From the NCBI GenBank assembly GCA_030043395.1, contig JASHXW010000488.1, positions 1 through 12,630 on the forward strand: DNA of 12,630 nucleotides, written 5' to 3'. Below, piece by piece: positions 6,729 to 12,630 of this stretch; positions within the stretch are counted from its first letter, which is position 1, and the number at the start of each line of letters is the position of its first letter. Below the pieces are notes generated by a model. The model made no database searches. It was given only the letters and a program-made list of their open reading frames with translations, and was not told where the DNA came from. The translations under genes were made by a program, and so were the position numbers. Origin of the DNA: Streptosporangiaceae bacterium (GTDB lineage Bacteria; Actinomycetota; Actinomycetes; Streptosporangiales; Streptosporangiaceae).

Positions 6729-7343
6729 ATGTCGAACCTCATCGATAGGCTTCCTGCCCCCCTGAGCAAGCGGCTCCGCACTAGGACCAGCGAGCAGTTC
6801 GGCCGGTTCATCATCGTGGCCGCGGCGGCGCTGATCTCCAGCGAGATCGCGCTGTTCGCGTTCGGCGCGGCAGGCCTCGGCGGCGGCACCTCCGGAGTCC
6901 TGGCCGGCGCAGTCGGCGCTCTGGTGAGCTACATCCTGAGCCGCTGGGCATGGCGGCGCAAGGGCCGTCCCGACATCAAGCGGGAGACGATCCCGTTCTG
7001 GATCGTGTCGGCCGGCGCGTGGGTCGTCTTGGGCCTGGCGACCAAGCTCGGCCACCACATCGCCAGCAACATGGCCCCGGACAAGAGCGCGAAGTGGTAC
7101 ATCATCGTCGGTGCCACCTACCTGCTCGCGAACTGCCTGACCTTCGTGGCTAGGTTCCTCATCTTCCACTACCTGCTCTTCGCTGACCGCGGCGCGGCTA
7201 GCGGTCGCCCCGGACCGGTGGAGGAGGCCCTTGACCCGGTGGCGGCGTCGGTGGCGGTCGTGGATGCCGAGGAGAAGGAAGCTGGTCACTCCCAGTCAGT
7301 ACCTCCGGTGGCTCAGACCGGCGGCAAGCACAGGGCTAGCTAG
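6729..7343 (+). CDS. GtrA-family membrane protein (putative polyprenyl-phosphate-sugar flippase)
   Basis: A 204-residue protein with four hydrophobic segments at about 25-46, 55-73, 88-108 and 123-151, in the GtrA arrangement of two hairpins. The second segment ends in SYILSRWAW and the fourth in FVARFLIFHYLLF, positions where the family usually has an aromatic-rich NR.W.F-like end. GtrA proteins are thought to flip undecaprenyl-phosphate-linked sugars across the membrane or to partner a GtrB-type glycosyltransferase. The C-terminal 50 residues are hydrophilic, with an acidic patch (VDAEEKEA), and probably cytoplasmic. ATG at 6729 follows AGGA at 6720-6723. The gene converges on a GT2 of the kind that makes such lipid-linked sugars, supporting a shared pathway. 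The substrate cannot be read from sequence. Confidence 0.8.
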   Translation: MSNLIDRLPAPLSKRLRTRTSEQFGRFIIVAAAALISSEIALFAFGAAGLGGGTSGVLAGAVGALVSYILSRWAWRRKGRPDIKRETIPFWIVSAGAWVVLGLATKLGHHIASNMAPDKSAKWYIIVGATYLLANCLTFVARFLIFHYLLFADRGAASGRPGPVEEALDPVAASVAVVDAEEKEAGHSQSVPPVAQTGGKHRAS

Positions 7344-7355
7344 CTCACGACGTCG

Positions 7356-7389
7356 AAGCGGCCCGGCCAGATGTCTGGCCGGGCCGCTT
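7356..7389. terminator. Terminator between the convergent gtrA and GT2 genes
   Basis: The 16-nt arms at 7356-7371 and 7374-7389 are perfectly complementary with only TG between them, so the real loop uses the innermost pairs. The stem core is GCGGCCCGGCC. On the plus strand it ends in TTTT (7388-7391), a classic intrinsic terminator for gtrA. The symmetry allows it to serve the GT2 operon from the other side, although that side has no T run beyond the arm. Confidence 0.85.
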
Positions 7390-7411
7390 TTCGCTGTCAG
7401 AGCGGGCTGGG

Positions 7412-8227
7412 TTAGTGGGCGCGACGACGGCGCTCGCGCCACCAGGTGCCCGCGATGACCCTGGCGAAGTACAGGCCGTAAAGGGCGTTGTGGCCCTTCT
7501 TGCTCTCGCCGACCTGGCGCCTGTGAATGGTCGCCGGGCGCTCTGCGTACTTGTAGCCGTGGGCGATGACCCCGATCAGCAGCTCCGCGGCCTGGTACTG
7601 CGGTTGCCTGAGGTCGACGGCCCCGGTGACTTCCGCGCGCATCGCCCGCAGGCCGAACGACGGGTCGGTGACTCGCTGGCCGGTCAGCGCCGTCAACGTG
7701 AACGCGAAGACCCGCACGCCGAGCTTGCGGACCGGGTCCTTGGTCTCCTCGCTGCCCTGGGTGCGCGAGCCCGAGACGAAGTCGGCCTGGCCCGCCACGA
7801 TCGGCTCCAGGAGGCTGGCGATCTCCGCCGAGTTGTACTGGCCGTCGGCGTCGGTCGTCACGATGTACTGCGCGCCGCCCTCCCTGGCCAGCCGGTAGCC
7901 GAGGCGTAGCGCGGCACCCTGGCCCCGGTTGACCGGTACGTCGCAGACCAGAGCGCCGGCCGAGTCCGCCTCCTTGGCGGTCCCGTCTGCTGACCCGTCC
8001 GAGACAACTATCGCGGCGAGGCCGAGCCCGAGGATGGAGTCGGGCAGCGCGTCCACCACCGGGCCGATCGCACCCTGCTCGTTGTAGGCGGCGATGACGA
8101 TCGCCAGCGGCGGCAGGGAGGTGGCCCGTGCGCCGTACTGCCCGATGAAGGCCTCAATGGCGGCCGCATCCACGGCCTCGTGGTCGACGAGCGGACGGTC
8201 GGCGGCGACCTTGCTCTGAGTTGTCAC
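7412..8227 (-). CDS. Glycosyltransferase family 2, polyprenyl-phosphate sugar synthase-like
   Basis: A 271-residue GT-A fold enzyme similar to dolichyl-phosphate mannose synthase-type GT2 proteins. These transfer a sugar from a nucleotide donor to a polyprenyl phosphate on the inner membrane face. Motifs in order: LAIVIAAYNE at 41-50; VVSDGSADGT near 74-83; NRGQGAALRLG near 100-110; TTDADGQY with the metal-binding DAD at 126-128; SGSR; and HRRQVGESKKG near 236-246. There is no C-terminal pair of membrane helices as in GtrB, so it is the short DPM1-like form, ending in a basic tail (RERRRRAH). The GTG start at 8227 overlaps the epimerase stop as GTGA, with GGAG upstream, indicating translational coupling. 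The donor sugar is unknown. The upstream epimerase suggests a galactose-type or other epimerised UDP-sugar, by inference. Confidence 0.82.
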   Translation of the reverse strand: MTTQSKVAADRPLVDHEAVDAAAIEAFIGQYGARATSLPPLAIVIAAYNEQGAIGPVVDALPDSILGLGLAAIVVSDGSADGTAKEADSAGALVCDVPVNRGQGAALRLGYRLAREGGAQYIVTTDADGQYNSAEIASLLEPIVAGQADFVSGSRTQGSEETKDPVRKLGVRVFAFTLTALTGQRVTDPSFGLRAMRAEVTGAVDLRQPQYQAAELLIGVIAHGYKYAERPATIHRRQVGESKKGHNALYGLYFARVIAGTWWRERRRRAH

Positions 8228-9138
8228 TTAGATGTCTCCGAGAACTCGGGCCACACGGTGGCGATACCTGCCTTCAGGTCGTATCCAGGCTTGTAGCCCA
8301 GTGCTCGGGCAGCCGAGATGTCGACGATGACGGCCGGCATCTCACCTGGCTTCGGTGGTACATGCTCGGCGGGGATTTCCGCGCCGGTGACGGCGCGTGC
8401 GGCGGCGATGATGTCGTTCACCGTCACGGACTCGCCCGAGCCGAGGATCAGCGGACCGGTGTGCCCGGTCCGCCAGGCCAGCACGATGCCGGCCACGATG
8501 TCGTCCACGTGGACGAGGTCGCGAAGCTGGTCGCCGTCGCCATAGACCTGGACGCCCTTGCCGTCCCTGGCGGCGCGCATCAGCCGGGGCACGAAGCTGT
8601 CCTTCGCCTCCATGCCCGGGCCGTAGACGTTGGAGAACCGCAGGGCGGCGCCCTTCAGGCCGTAGCTGCCGACGTACGCGGACAGGAGCATCTCCCCGGC
8701 GGCCTTGGTCGCCCCGTAGGGGGTCAGCGGCCGCAGCGGGATTCGCTCGGTGATCGTCGCGCTGCCGACGTCGCCGGTGACGGCGTTAGTCGACGCGAGC
8801 AGGAACGTGCCAACCCCAGCGAGCCTGGCGCGCTCGAGCAAGTTGGCGGTCGCTTCGACGTTCAGCTTGTAGGTGCCGGCCGGGTCCTGCATGGACTTAA
8901 GGACCGAAGTGATGGCCGCTAGGTGAATGATGACGTCGGTTCCCTCGCTCACGGCCGCGGTGATCACGGCCGGGTCGCACAAGTCACCGACCACGGAGTG
9001 CACGCTCCGGTCAGGAAAGGCGTGCTTGTCGGCCGAGGTGACGTCATGGCCCTGCTCAAGCAGCGCGCGGACGACGCGCCTGCCGATGAACCCGGATCCG
9101 CCGGTCACGAGTACCCGTGACAGGCCTCCGTCCGCCAT
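8224..9138 (-). CDS. NAD-dependent sugar-nucleotide epimerase/dehydratase
   Basis: A 304-residue extended short-chain dehydrogenase/reductase. The Rossmann motif VTGGSGFIG is at 11-19, VVGDLCD near 49-55, IHLAA near 71-75 and LLASTNAV with Ser/Thr 116-117. The catalytic YGATK is at 141-145 (Tyr 141, Lys 145), followed by ALRFSNVYGPGM, and DLVHVDDIV near 207-215. This fits UDP-glucose 4-epimerase-like enzymes and related dTDP-sugar enzymes; the exact sugar cannot be decided. ATG at 9138 is preceded by AAGGAG (complement of 9144-9149) at ideal spacing, better than an in-frame start ten codons upstream. It is the first gene of a two-gene operon with the GT2, sharing 4 nt. A candidate promoter lies at 9193-9221 on the same strand. 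Confidence 0.83.
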   Translation of the reverse strand: MADGGLSRVLVTGGSGFIGRRVVRALLEQGHDVTSADKHAFPDRSVHSVVGDLCDPAVITAAVSEGTDVIIHLAAITSVLKSMQDPAGTYKLNVEATANLLERARLAGVGTFLLASTNAVTGDVGSATITERIPLRPLTPYGATKAAGEMLLSAYVGSYGLKGAALRFSNVYGPGMEAKDSFVPRLMRAARDGKGVQVYGDGDQLRDLVHVDDIVAGIVLAWRTGHTGPLILGSGESVTVNDIIAAARAVTGAEIPAEHVPPKPGEMPAVIVDISAARALGYKPGYDLKAGIATVWPEFSETSK

Positions 9139-9192
9139 GAACGCTCCTTGCGTGAGTATCCGCGCCACAGACTATCCGCGATGTTTGGCCGG

Positions 9193-9221
9193 ATTATTCG
9201 ATCTTTGTCATGGAACCACAA
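9193..9221 (-). promoter_or_regulatory. Candidate promoter of the epimerase-GT2 operon
   Basis: On the minus strand TTGTGG (complement of 9216-9221) and AATAAT (complement of 9193-9198) are separated by exactly 17 bp. The predicted start near 9186 gives a leader of about 48 nt ending in the AAGGAG of the epimerase gene. Confidence 0.5.
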
Positions 9222-9225
9222 AACC

Positions 9226-9249
9226 TTCAGCACTGCCTGCAGTACTGAA
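9226..9249. promoter_or_regulatory. 24-bp near-perfect palindrome next to the epimerase promoter
   Basis: TTCAGCACTGC at 9226-9236 and GCAGTACTGAA at 9239-9249 are complementary in 10 of 11 positions, with CT between. It ends four bases upstream of the candidate -35 box, a typical place for an activator or a repressor. The length and symmetry fit a homodimeric regulator such as a TetR, GntR or LacI type. The regulator is not in this window. Confidence 0.5.
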
Positions 9250-9504
9250 AACGACGACCGTCATCACGCAGTGCCCATGGCCTTCCTGGATGAGGTGTCC
9301 CTCACGCCACGGGCCGCTGACGGTCGCCATTCGGCGGTCTGCACACACCGCCGGCACGCTGCGCCATCCGCGCAGATGCGATGCCAGTGTATCCATCGGC
9401 TCCGATGTCAACGCGCGGATGAAGTCATGCGTCGGACACGTGGGCGTGATGACCCGATGACACAGCGCGGAGGCGGTGGCTGTGGGATGCTTGATTGCCT
9501 GCGC

Positions 9505-9526
9505 AGCGTAGTCACATGACTACGTT
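9505..9526. promoter_or_regulatory. Palindrome upstream of the methylmutase-like gene
   Basis: The perfect arms CGTAGTCA (9507-9514) and TGACTACG (9517-9524) flank CA. They extend to 10 nt per arm if one G-T pair is allowed. It lies 57 bp before the GTG at 9584. An operator is likelier than a terminator, since no gene ends nearby. I could not place a convincing -10/-35 pair around it. Confidence 0.45.
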
Positions 9527-9583
9527 CAGCCGTAACGAAGCTCTGTCGGGGACTCGCGCGCTGCGGACGAATGTGAGGCGACG

Positions 9584-10237
9584 GTGGACTGGGGGACCGG
9601 GGCCGGGCAGTACGCCCAGGGGCAGGTTGCTGCCTCAGGCATGGACGAGGCCACTGCGATCGTGCGCTCCAGGATCGACCTGACCGCGTTCCCGCCGCTG
9701 AGCCGCGCCGTCGTCGAGCGGATCATCTGCGCGAGCGCTGACCTCAGCTATGCGACTGACCTCATCTGTACCGAGCCGTGGCTGGCGGCCAGGGTGTTCG
9801 CGCTCCGAGCCGGGGCGCCGGTCATCGCCGACTCGCCCATGGTCGCCGCCGGGATCACTGACTGTGCCCTGATCTGCAAGGCGTCCGAGCCGTTGACTGT
9901 CCGGCTGGCGCGGACAGCCGGGATCACGCTTGCCGCCGCCGCGGTCCGGCTCGCGGTCGGCGAGGCAGGCCCCGGCGCGGTCTGGGTTGTCGGCACCGAG
10001 CCGGCAGCGATCCGCGAGATCATCTCGCGCGACGCACGGCCAGCCCTGGTGATCGGGCTTCCGGCTGGATTCGTCGGCGCCGTTGCGGCGAAGGAAGCCC
10101 TCAGGGCAAGCGGTGTACCCGCGCTGACCAATGCCTCGGAAAAGGGTGGCCCGGCTATCGCCGTTGCCGCCTGCATGGCCCTGCTCACCCAGGCAGGCGC
10201 ACCTGCGGCCGCCCCCGCGCCGTCAGTCCGAAGATAA
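9584..10237 (+). CDS. Precorrin-8X methylmutase (CobH/CbiC)-family protein with altered active-site residues
   Basis: A 217-residue protein. CobH/CbiC moves a methyl group from C-11 to C-12 of the corrin ring to give hydrogenobyrinate or cobyrinate. Family features: DLTAFPPLSRAVVERI, ADSPMVAAGI (family D..MV..GI), ARPALVIGLPAGFVGAVAAKEALRASGVPALTN and SEKGGPAIAVAACMALL. Length is normal for the family. The catalytic His, expected in the (I/V)HAS-AD motif, is Cys 49 here (codon TGC in IICASAD). The usual GNAPTAL motif reads GTEPAAI. So the enzyme may be inactive, altered, or act on something else. GTG at 9584 is preceded by GAGG at 9575-9578; ATG at 9641 is an alternative with a weaker site. 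No other cobalamin gene is in the window. Confidence 0.75.
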   Translation: MDWGTGAGQYAQGQVAASGMDEATAIVRSRIDLTAFPPLSRAVVERIICASADLSYATDLICTEPWLAARVFALRAGAPVIADSPMVAAGITDCALICKASEPLTVRLARTAGITLAAAAVRLAVGEAGPGAVWVVGTEPAAIREIISRDARPALVIGLPAGFVGAVAAKEALRASGVPALTNASEKGGPAIAVAACMALLTQAGAPAAAPAPSVRR

Positions 10238-10430
10238 CCACAACTATCGCGAATAGGCCGTCATCAGCTTTTGCGCAATGTCGGCGGTAACCCCCGCTCT
10301 GGGCGCACAATTACGTCGTGGCTGTGTTGATTGCGGCTAGGGCGGCAGCACCGGGCCATGTGCGTAGACGGTTACTAACCTGGTTGGATGGGTCTTCGAC
10401 CGGCAGTACCTATAGCGGAGGCCTGCAGGC
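10238..10430 (+). promoter_or_regulatory. Upstream region of the GTPase operon
   Basis: The 193 bases contain the palindrome TTGCGCAA at 10271-10278. They also contain TACTAACCTG at 10373-10382, the same ten bases as in the gtrA promoter at 6583-6592, where TAACCT serves as the -10. No good -35 is seen here at the right distance, so the promoter is tentative. GGAGG at 10417-10421 is the ribosome binding site for the ATG at 10431. Confidence 0.35.
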
Positions 10431-12473
10431 ATGAAAGAGGGACAGGCAGTGGCTCCCGCATCGGTGCCCTGGGGGAGCGCGAGCGATCCCGCCGCGGACC
10501 AGGCTGAGCAGGCCGCTCCTAAGCATCGTGCTCCCGAGCCGAAACACCGGGCAGCCGAGCTGAAGCATGTGGCAGCCGAGCCGAAGCACGGAGCTGCCGA
10601 GCCGAAGCACGGCGCGAAGTCGGCTGCGGATGACGAGGCCGCCGAGCCAGGGATCCGGGTCGACGCCCGCAAGCTGGAAGCTGCGCTGCTGGACTTGCGC
10701 AGCCCGATCGTCCGCGTTCCGCTGCTGCTGGCCGCGCCTGGCATCGAAGCGGCCCGGGCTGAGCGGCAGCAGCTGCTCAGCCAGATCGACGACTACTTGC
10801 TTCCCAGGCTGCGCCAGTCTGGCGCGCCCATCCTGATCTCGATGGTCGGATCCACCGGAGCGGGCAAGTCCACGCTGCTGAACAGCATCGTCGGCAAGCA
10901 GGTCAGCGCGACAGGCATTCGCCGTCCCACGACGAACAGTCCCGTTCTCGCCTGCCATCCGGAGGACGTCGGGTGGTTCGCCGAGAACGTCTTCCTGCCG
11001 ACACTGCCGCGCGTTCGACAGCAGGGCCTGGCGATGCCAGGCCGGGACGGCCTGCTGGTCCTGGCGACCAGCGAGGGCATGCCGCGTGGCATCGCGGTGC
11101 TCGACACGCCGGACATCGACTCCGTGGTCGCCGCGCACCGGCAGTTTGCCAGGCAGTTCCTCGACGCTTCTGACCTGTGGCTGTTCGTCACGACAGCACG
11201 CCGGTACGCCGACGCGGCGGTCTGGGACCTGCTGAAGGACGCCAGGAACCGGGGAGCATCGCTGGGAATCGTGCTTTCCCGGGTCCCGCCCGCCGCGATC
11301 GGCCAGCTCACCGCGCACTTCGGGGCCATGCTCGACGCGAACGGCCTGGGGGACGTGCAGCGGTTCGTGGTGCCGGAGACGACGGTCTCCGACGCCATGC
11401 TGCCGACCGAGGTCTCCGAGCCAGTCAGGCTCTGGCTGCAGGACACCTCGCACCTGGACGACCGGCGTATCGCGATCTTGACCCAGACGATGTCGGGTGT
11501 GCTCGACACCTTCAAGGACCGGATCGACCTCCTCGCCAGCCAGGCCCAGGAGCAGCTCGCGCTGGAGGGGGAGCTGCGGGCAGCGGCCGACGCCGCCTAT
11601 ACGGCTGGGCTCGCCGAGTTCGACGAGGCGATCAGGAGCGGCTCGCTGCTCCGCGGCGAGGTTCTGGCCAGGTGGCAGGATTTCGCCGGAACAGGCGATC
11701 TGATCAGGACGCTTGAGCTGCGCAAGGGCAAGCGCGCGCAGCGCTCCAAGCGGCACGGCGCGATCTCGGCCAGGGCGCTAGCGCTCAAGGCGGCGCTGCG
11801 CTCGAGCCTGGAGGCGCTAGCGGTGTCCACCGCCGACCGCTGCGCCGAGGACGCCATGGAGCGTTGGCAGGCTAGTCCGGCGGGCGCTGGGCTGCTGACC
11901 GAAGCAGCCCAGGTCCAGGTGGCCCCGGAGGGTGCGGAGACGGACTATTCGACGCTGCGCAAGTGGGAAGGGGAGCTCGAGTGGGGCTTCCCGGGAGTGC
12001 AGAGCGACCTGGCCGCTAGCTTGCCCGAGGGCGGAGCTGAGGCGCTGGCGCGATCCTCAGACGGATTCGAGCGCCGGGCGGCGCTGGTCGTGGCCGCGTG
12101 GCAGGAGCATTTGCTGCATCTCGTGCAGACGGAGAATGTCACGCGGCGGTCGATCTCCCGGCTTGCGTCCTTTGACCCGGAATCGCTCGCGCTCGTTCTC
12201 ACAATCGGAATACTCGGTTACGGTGCGGGCGAAGCCGAGGAAACTGAAGGCGAGGGCGGGGGGCCCCAGGAGCTGCTGAGCGCGCTGTTCGGCGCGGGGC
12301 AGATGCGTGACATCGGCGTTCAGGCGCGGCAGGACTTGCACGAGCGGATCGCGACGCTGTTCGAGGAGGAGTCGCAGCGGTTCACGTCGATCATCGACGC
12401 CGTGGGTTCCCTCGACGAGGCGGCGCCCGCAGACCTCTACCAGGCGAGTTACTCGTTGGAGTCCGTGCGATGA
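10431..12473 (+). CDS. Large dynamin-like/YfjP-type GTPase with a tandem-repeat N terminus
   Basis: A 680-residue protein. Residues 1-75 are low complexity and include five 7-residue repeats ending in KH.A. (29-63). The GTPase domain follows: G1 GSTGAGKST at 140-148, a G2-like RPTTNSP at 165-171, and G3-like LDTPDIDS with Asp 225. A canonical NKxD is not seen; SRVPP in LGIVLSRV takes that place. Helical, charged segments follow, with a basic patch (RKGKRAQRSKR) near 427-440. A short hydrophobic stretch (LALVLTIGILGYGAG, 586-600) could contact membrane. This matches actinobacterial GTPases annotated as dynamin-family or, misleadingly, ABC transporter, which commonly sit beside a second GTPase. 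A cytoplasmic, membrane-associated role by analogy is inference. ATG at 10431 has GGAGG nine bases upstream; GTG at 10449 is an alternative. The stop overlaps the next start as ATGA. Confidence 0.78.
   Translation: MKEGQAVAPASVPWGSASDPAADQAEQAAPKHRAPEPKHRAAELKHVAAEPKHGAAEPKHGAKSAADDEAAEPGIRVDARKLEAALLDLRSPIVRVPLLLAAPGIEAARAERQQLLSQIDDYLLPRLRQSGAPILISMVGSTGAGKSTLLNSIVGKQVSATGIRRPTTNSPVLACHPEDVGWFAENVFLPTLPRVRQQGLAMPGRDGLLVLATSEGMPRGIAVLDTPDIDSVVAAHRQFARQFLDASDLWLFVTTARRYADAAVWDLLKDARNRGASLGIVLSRVPPAAIGQLTAHFGAMLDANGLGDVQRFVVPETTVSDAMLPTEVSEPVRLWLQDTSHLDDRRIAILTQTMSGVLDTFKDRIDLLASQAQEQLALEGELRAAADAAYTAGLAEFDEAIRSGSLLRGEVLARWQDFAGTGDLIRTLELRKGKRAQRSKRHGAISARALALKAALRSSLEALAVSTADRCAEDAMERWQASPAGAGLLTEAAQVQVAPEGAETDYSTLRKWEGELEWGFPGVQSDLAASLPEGGAEALARSSDGFERRAALVVAAWQEHLLHLVQTENVTRRSISRLASFDPESLALVLTIGILGYGAGEAEETEGEGGGPQELLSALFGAGQMRDIGVQARQDLHERIATLFEEESQRFTSIIDAVGSLDEAAPADLYQASYSLESVR
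10515..10619 (+). repeat. 21-bp in-frame tandem repeat (five units) in the GTPase gene
   Basis: Five units start at 10515, 10536, 10557, 10578 and 10599. They encode APKHRAP, EPKHRAA, ELKHVAA, EPKHGAA and EPKHGAK. DNA of units 4 and 5 is nearly identical at the start (GAGCCGAAGCACGG). Copy number could vary between strains by slippage without breaking the frame. Confidence 0.85.
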
Positions 12474-12630
12474 GTGCACGACGTCAGGCAATCGCCGACC
12501 CGGCCGCATCGTCGCAGGCCAGCGGTCCGGCTCAGGGCACGCCAGACAGCGGCCCGCCGGCCGAGGGCCAGCCGCCCGGCGGCCTGCCGTCGCGGGACAC
12601 GCCGCCTGGCAACGGCCCAGCGCAGCCAGG
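12470..12630 (+). CDS. Start of a second gene, probably the partner GTPase (partial, runs off the window)
   Basis: The ATG at 12470 overlaps the preceding stop codon (ATGA), so translation is probably coupled. The 53 complete codons begin MSARRQAIADPAASSQ and continue as a Pro/Gly/Gln/Asp-rich, disordered tail with no stop before the window edge. No GTPase motif is reached. The partner-GTPase call rests only on the common pairing of such genes in actinobacteria and on the low-complexity N terminus resembling the first gene. The coding region itself is well supported by frame and overlap. Confidence 0.6.
   Translation, partial: MSARRQAIADPAASSQASGPAQGTPDSGPPAEGQPPGGLPSRDTPPGNGPAQP

Larger units (their letters stand above)
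9139..9583. other. Divergent intergenic region between epimerase and methylmutase-like genes
   Basis: These 445 bases hold no supported gene. Open frames here lack ribosome binding sites and have no recognisable product. The left part (9160-9260) is the most AT-rich stretch of the region and carries a minus-strand promoter candidate and a long palindrome. The right part carries a second palindrome 57 bp before the methylmutase-like gene. Between about 9260 and 9480 I see nothing definite. No B12-box-like element is visible. Confidence 0.55.

Noticed and set aside
9148..9519. 123-codon plus-strand frame in the divergent intergenic region
   Set aside because: It has no ribosome binding site, no recognisable domain and an erratic composition. 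It overlaps the promoter and both palindromes.
9139..9583. Cobalamin riboswitch before the methylmutase-like gene
   Set aside because: I could not find a B12-box-like sequence or the expected stem arrangement. The palindrome at 9505-9526 looks like an operator instead.
10410..11756. Long open frame (448 codons) on the minus strand across the GTPase gene
   Set aside because: It is composed of biased Arg/Gly/Asp/Val text antisense to clear GTPase motifs. It is a shadow.

Overview
The window looks like chromosomal DNA of a high-GC actinomycete. The evidence is GC-rich third codon positions, GTG starts, GGAGG-type ribosome binding sites, and gene families with actinobacterial sequence flavour (paired large GTPases, GtrA, a DUF6504-like protein). 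I cannot name a genus. There is no RNA gene, CRISPR array, insertion sequence or phage gene.

Layout: (1) 1-447, no supported gene; short repeats of 31 and 10 bp, inverted copies and a hairpin. (2) 448-3304, two tandem, clearly paralogous secreted beta-helix proteins. (3) 3424-4695, a serine hydroxymethyltransferase, separated from the beta-helix genes by a strong hairpin. (4) 4845-5243, a small DUF6504-like protein whose promoter may give an almost leaderless mRNA. (5) 5310-9138, a sugar or envelope block: a UDP-sulfoquinovose synthase homologue (-), a GtrA-type membrane protein (+), a polyprenyl-phosphate-sugar-synthase-like GT2 (-) and a sugar-nucleotide epimerase (-). The last two overlap by 4 nt as an operon. 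(6) 9139-9583, a divergent control region with two long palindromes. (7) 9584-10237, a precorrin-8X methylmutase-family protein with Cys where the catalytic His is expected. (8) 10431-12630, a large GTPase with a 7-residue tandem repeat near its N terminus, overlapping a second gene that runs off the window and is probably its partner GTPase.

How the genes may work together: the block at 5.3-9.1 kb can be read as making, activating and flipping a lipid-linked sugar, possibly an acidic (sulfonated) one, for envelope decoration. The secreted beta-helix proteins could be envelope or extracellular glycan-binding or processing proteins, but nothing in the sequence links them directly. The GTPase pair resembles actinobacterial dynamin-like or YfjP-type membrane GTPases. 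No wholly new system is proven here. The best leads are the methylmutase homologue with an altered active site, the sulfoquinovose-type cassette with its odd residue, the tandem Cys-rich beta-helix pair, and the repeat field at 13-326.
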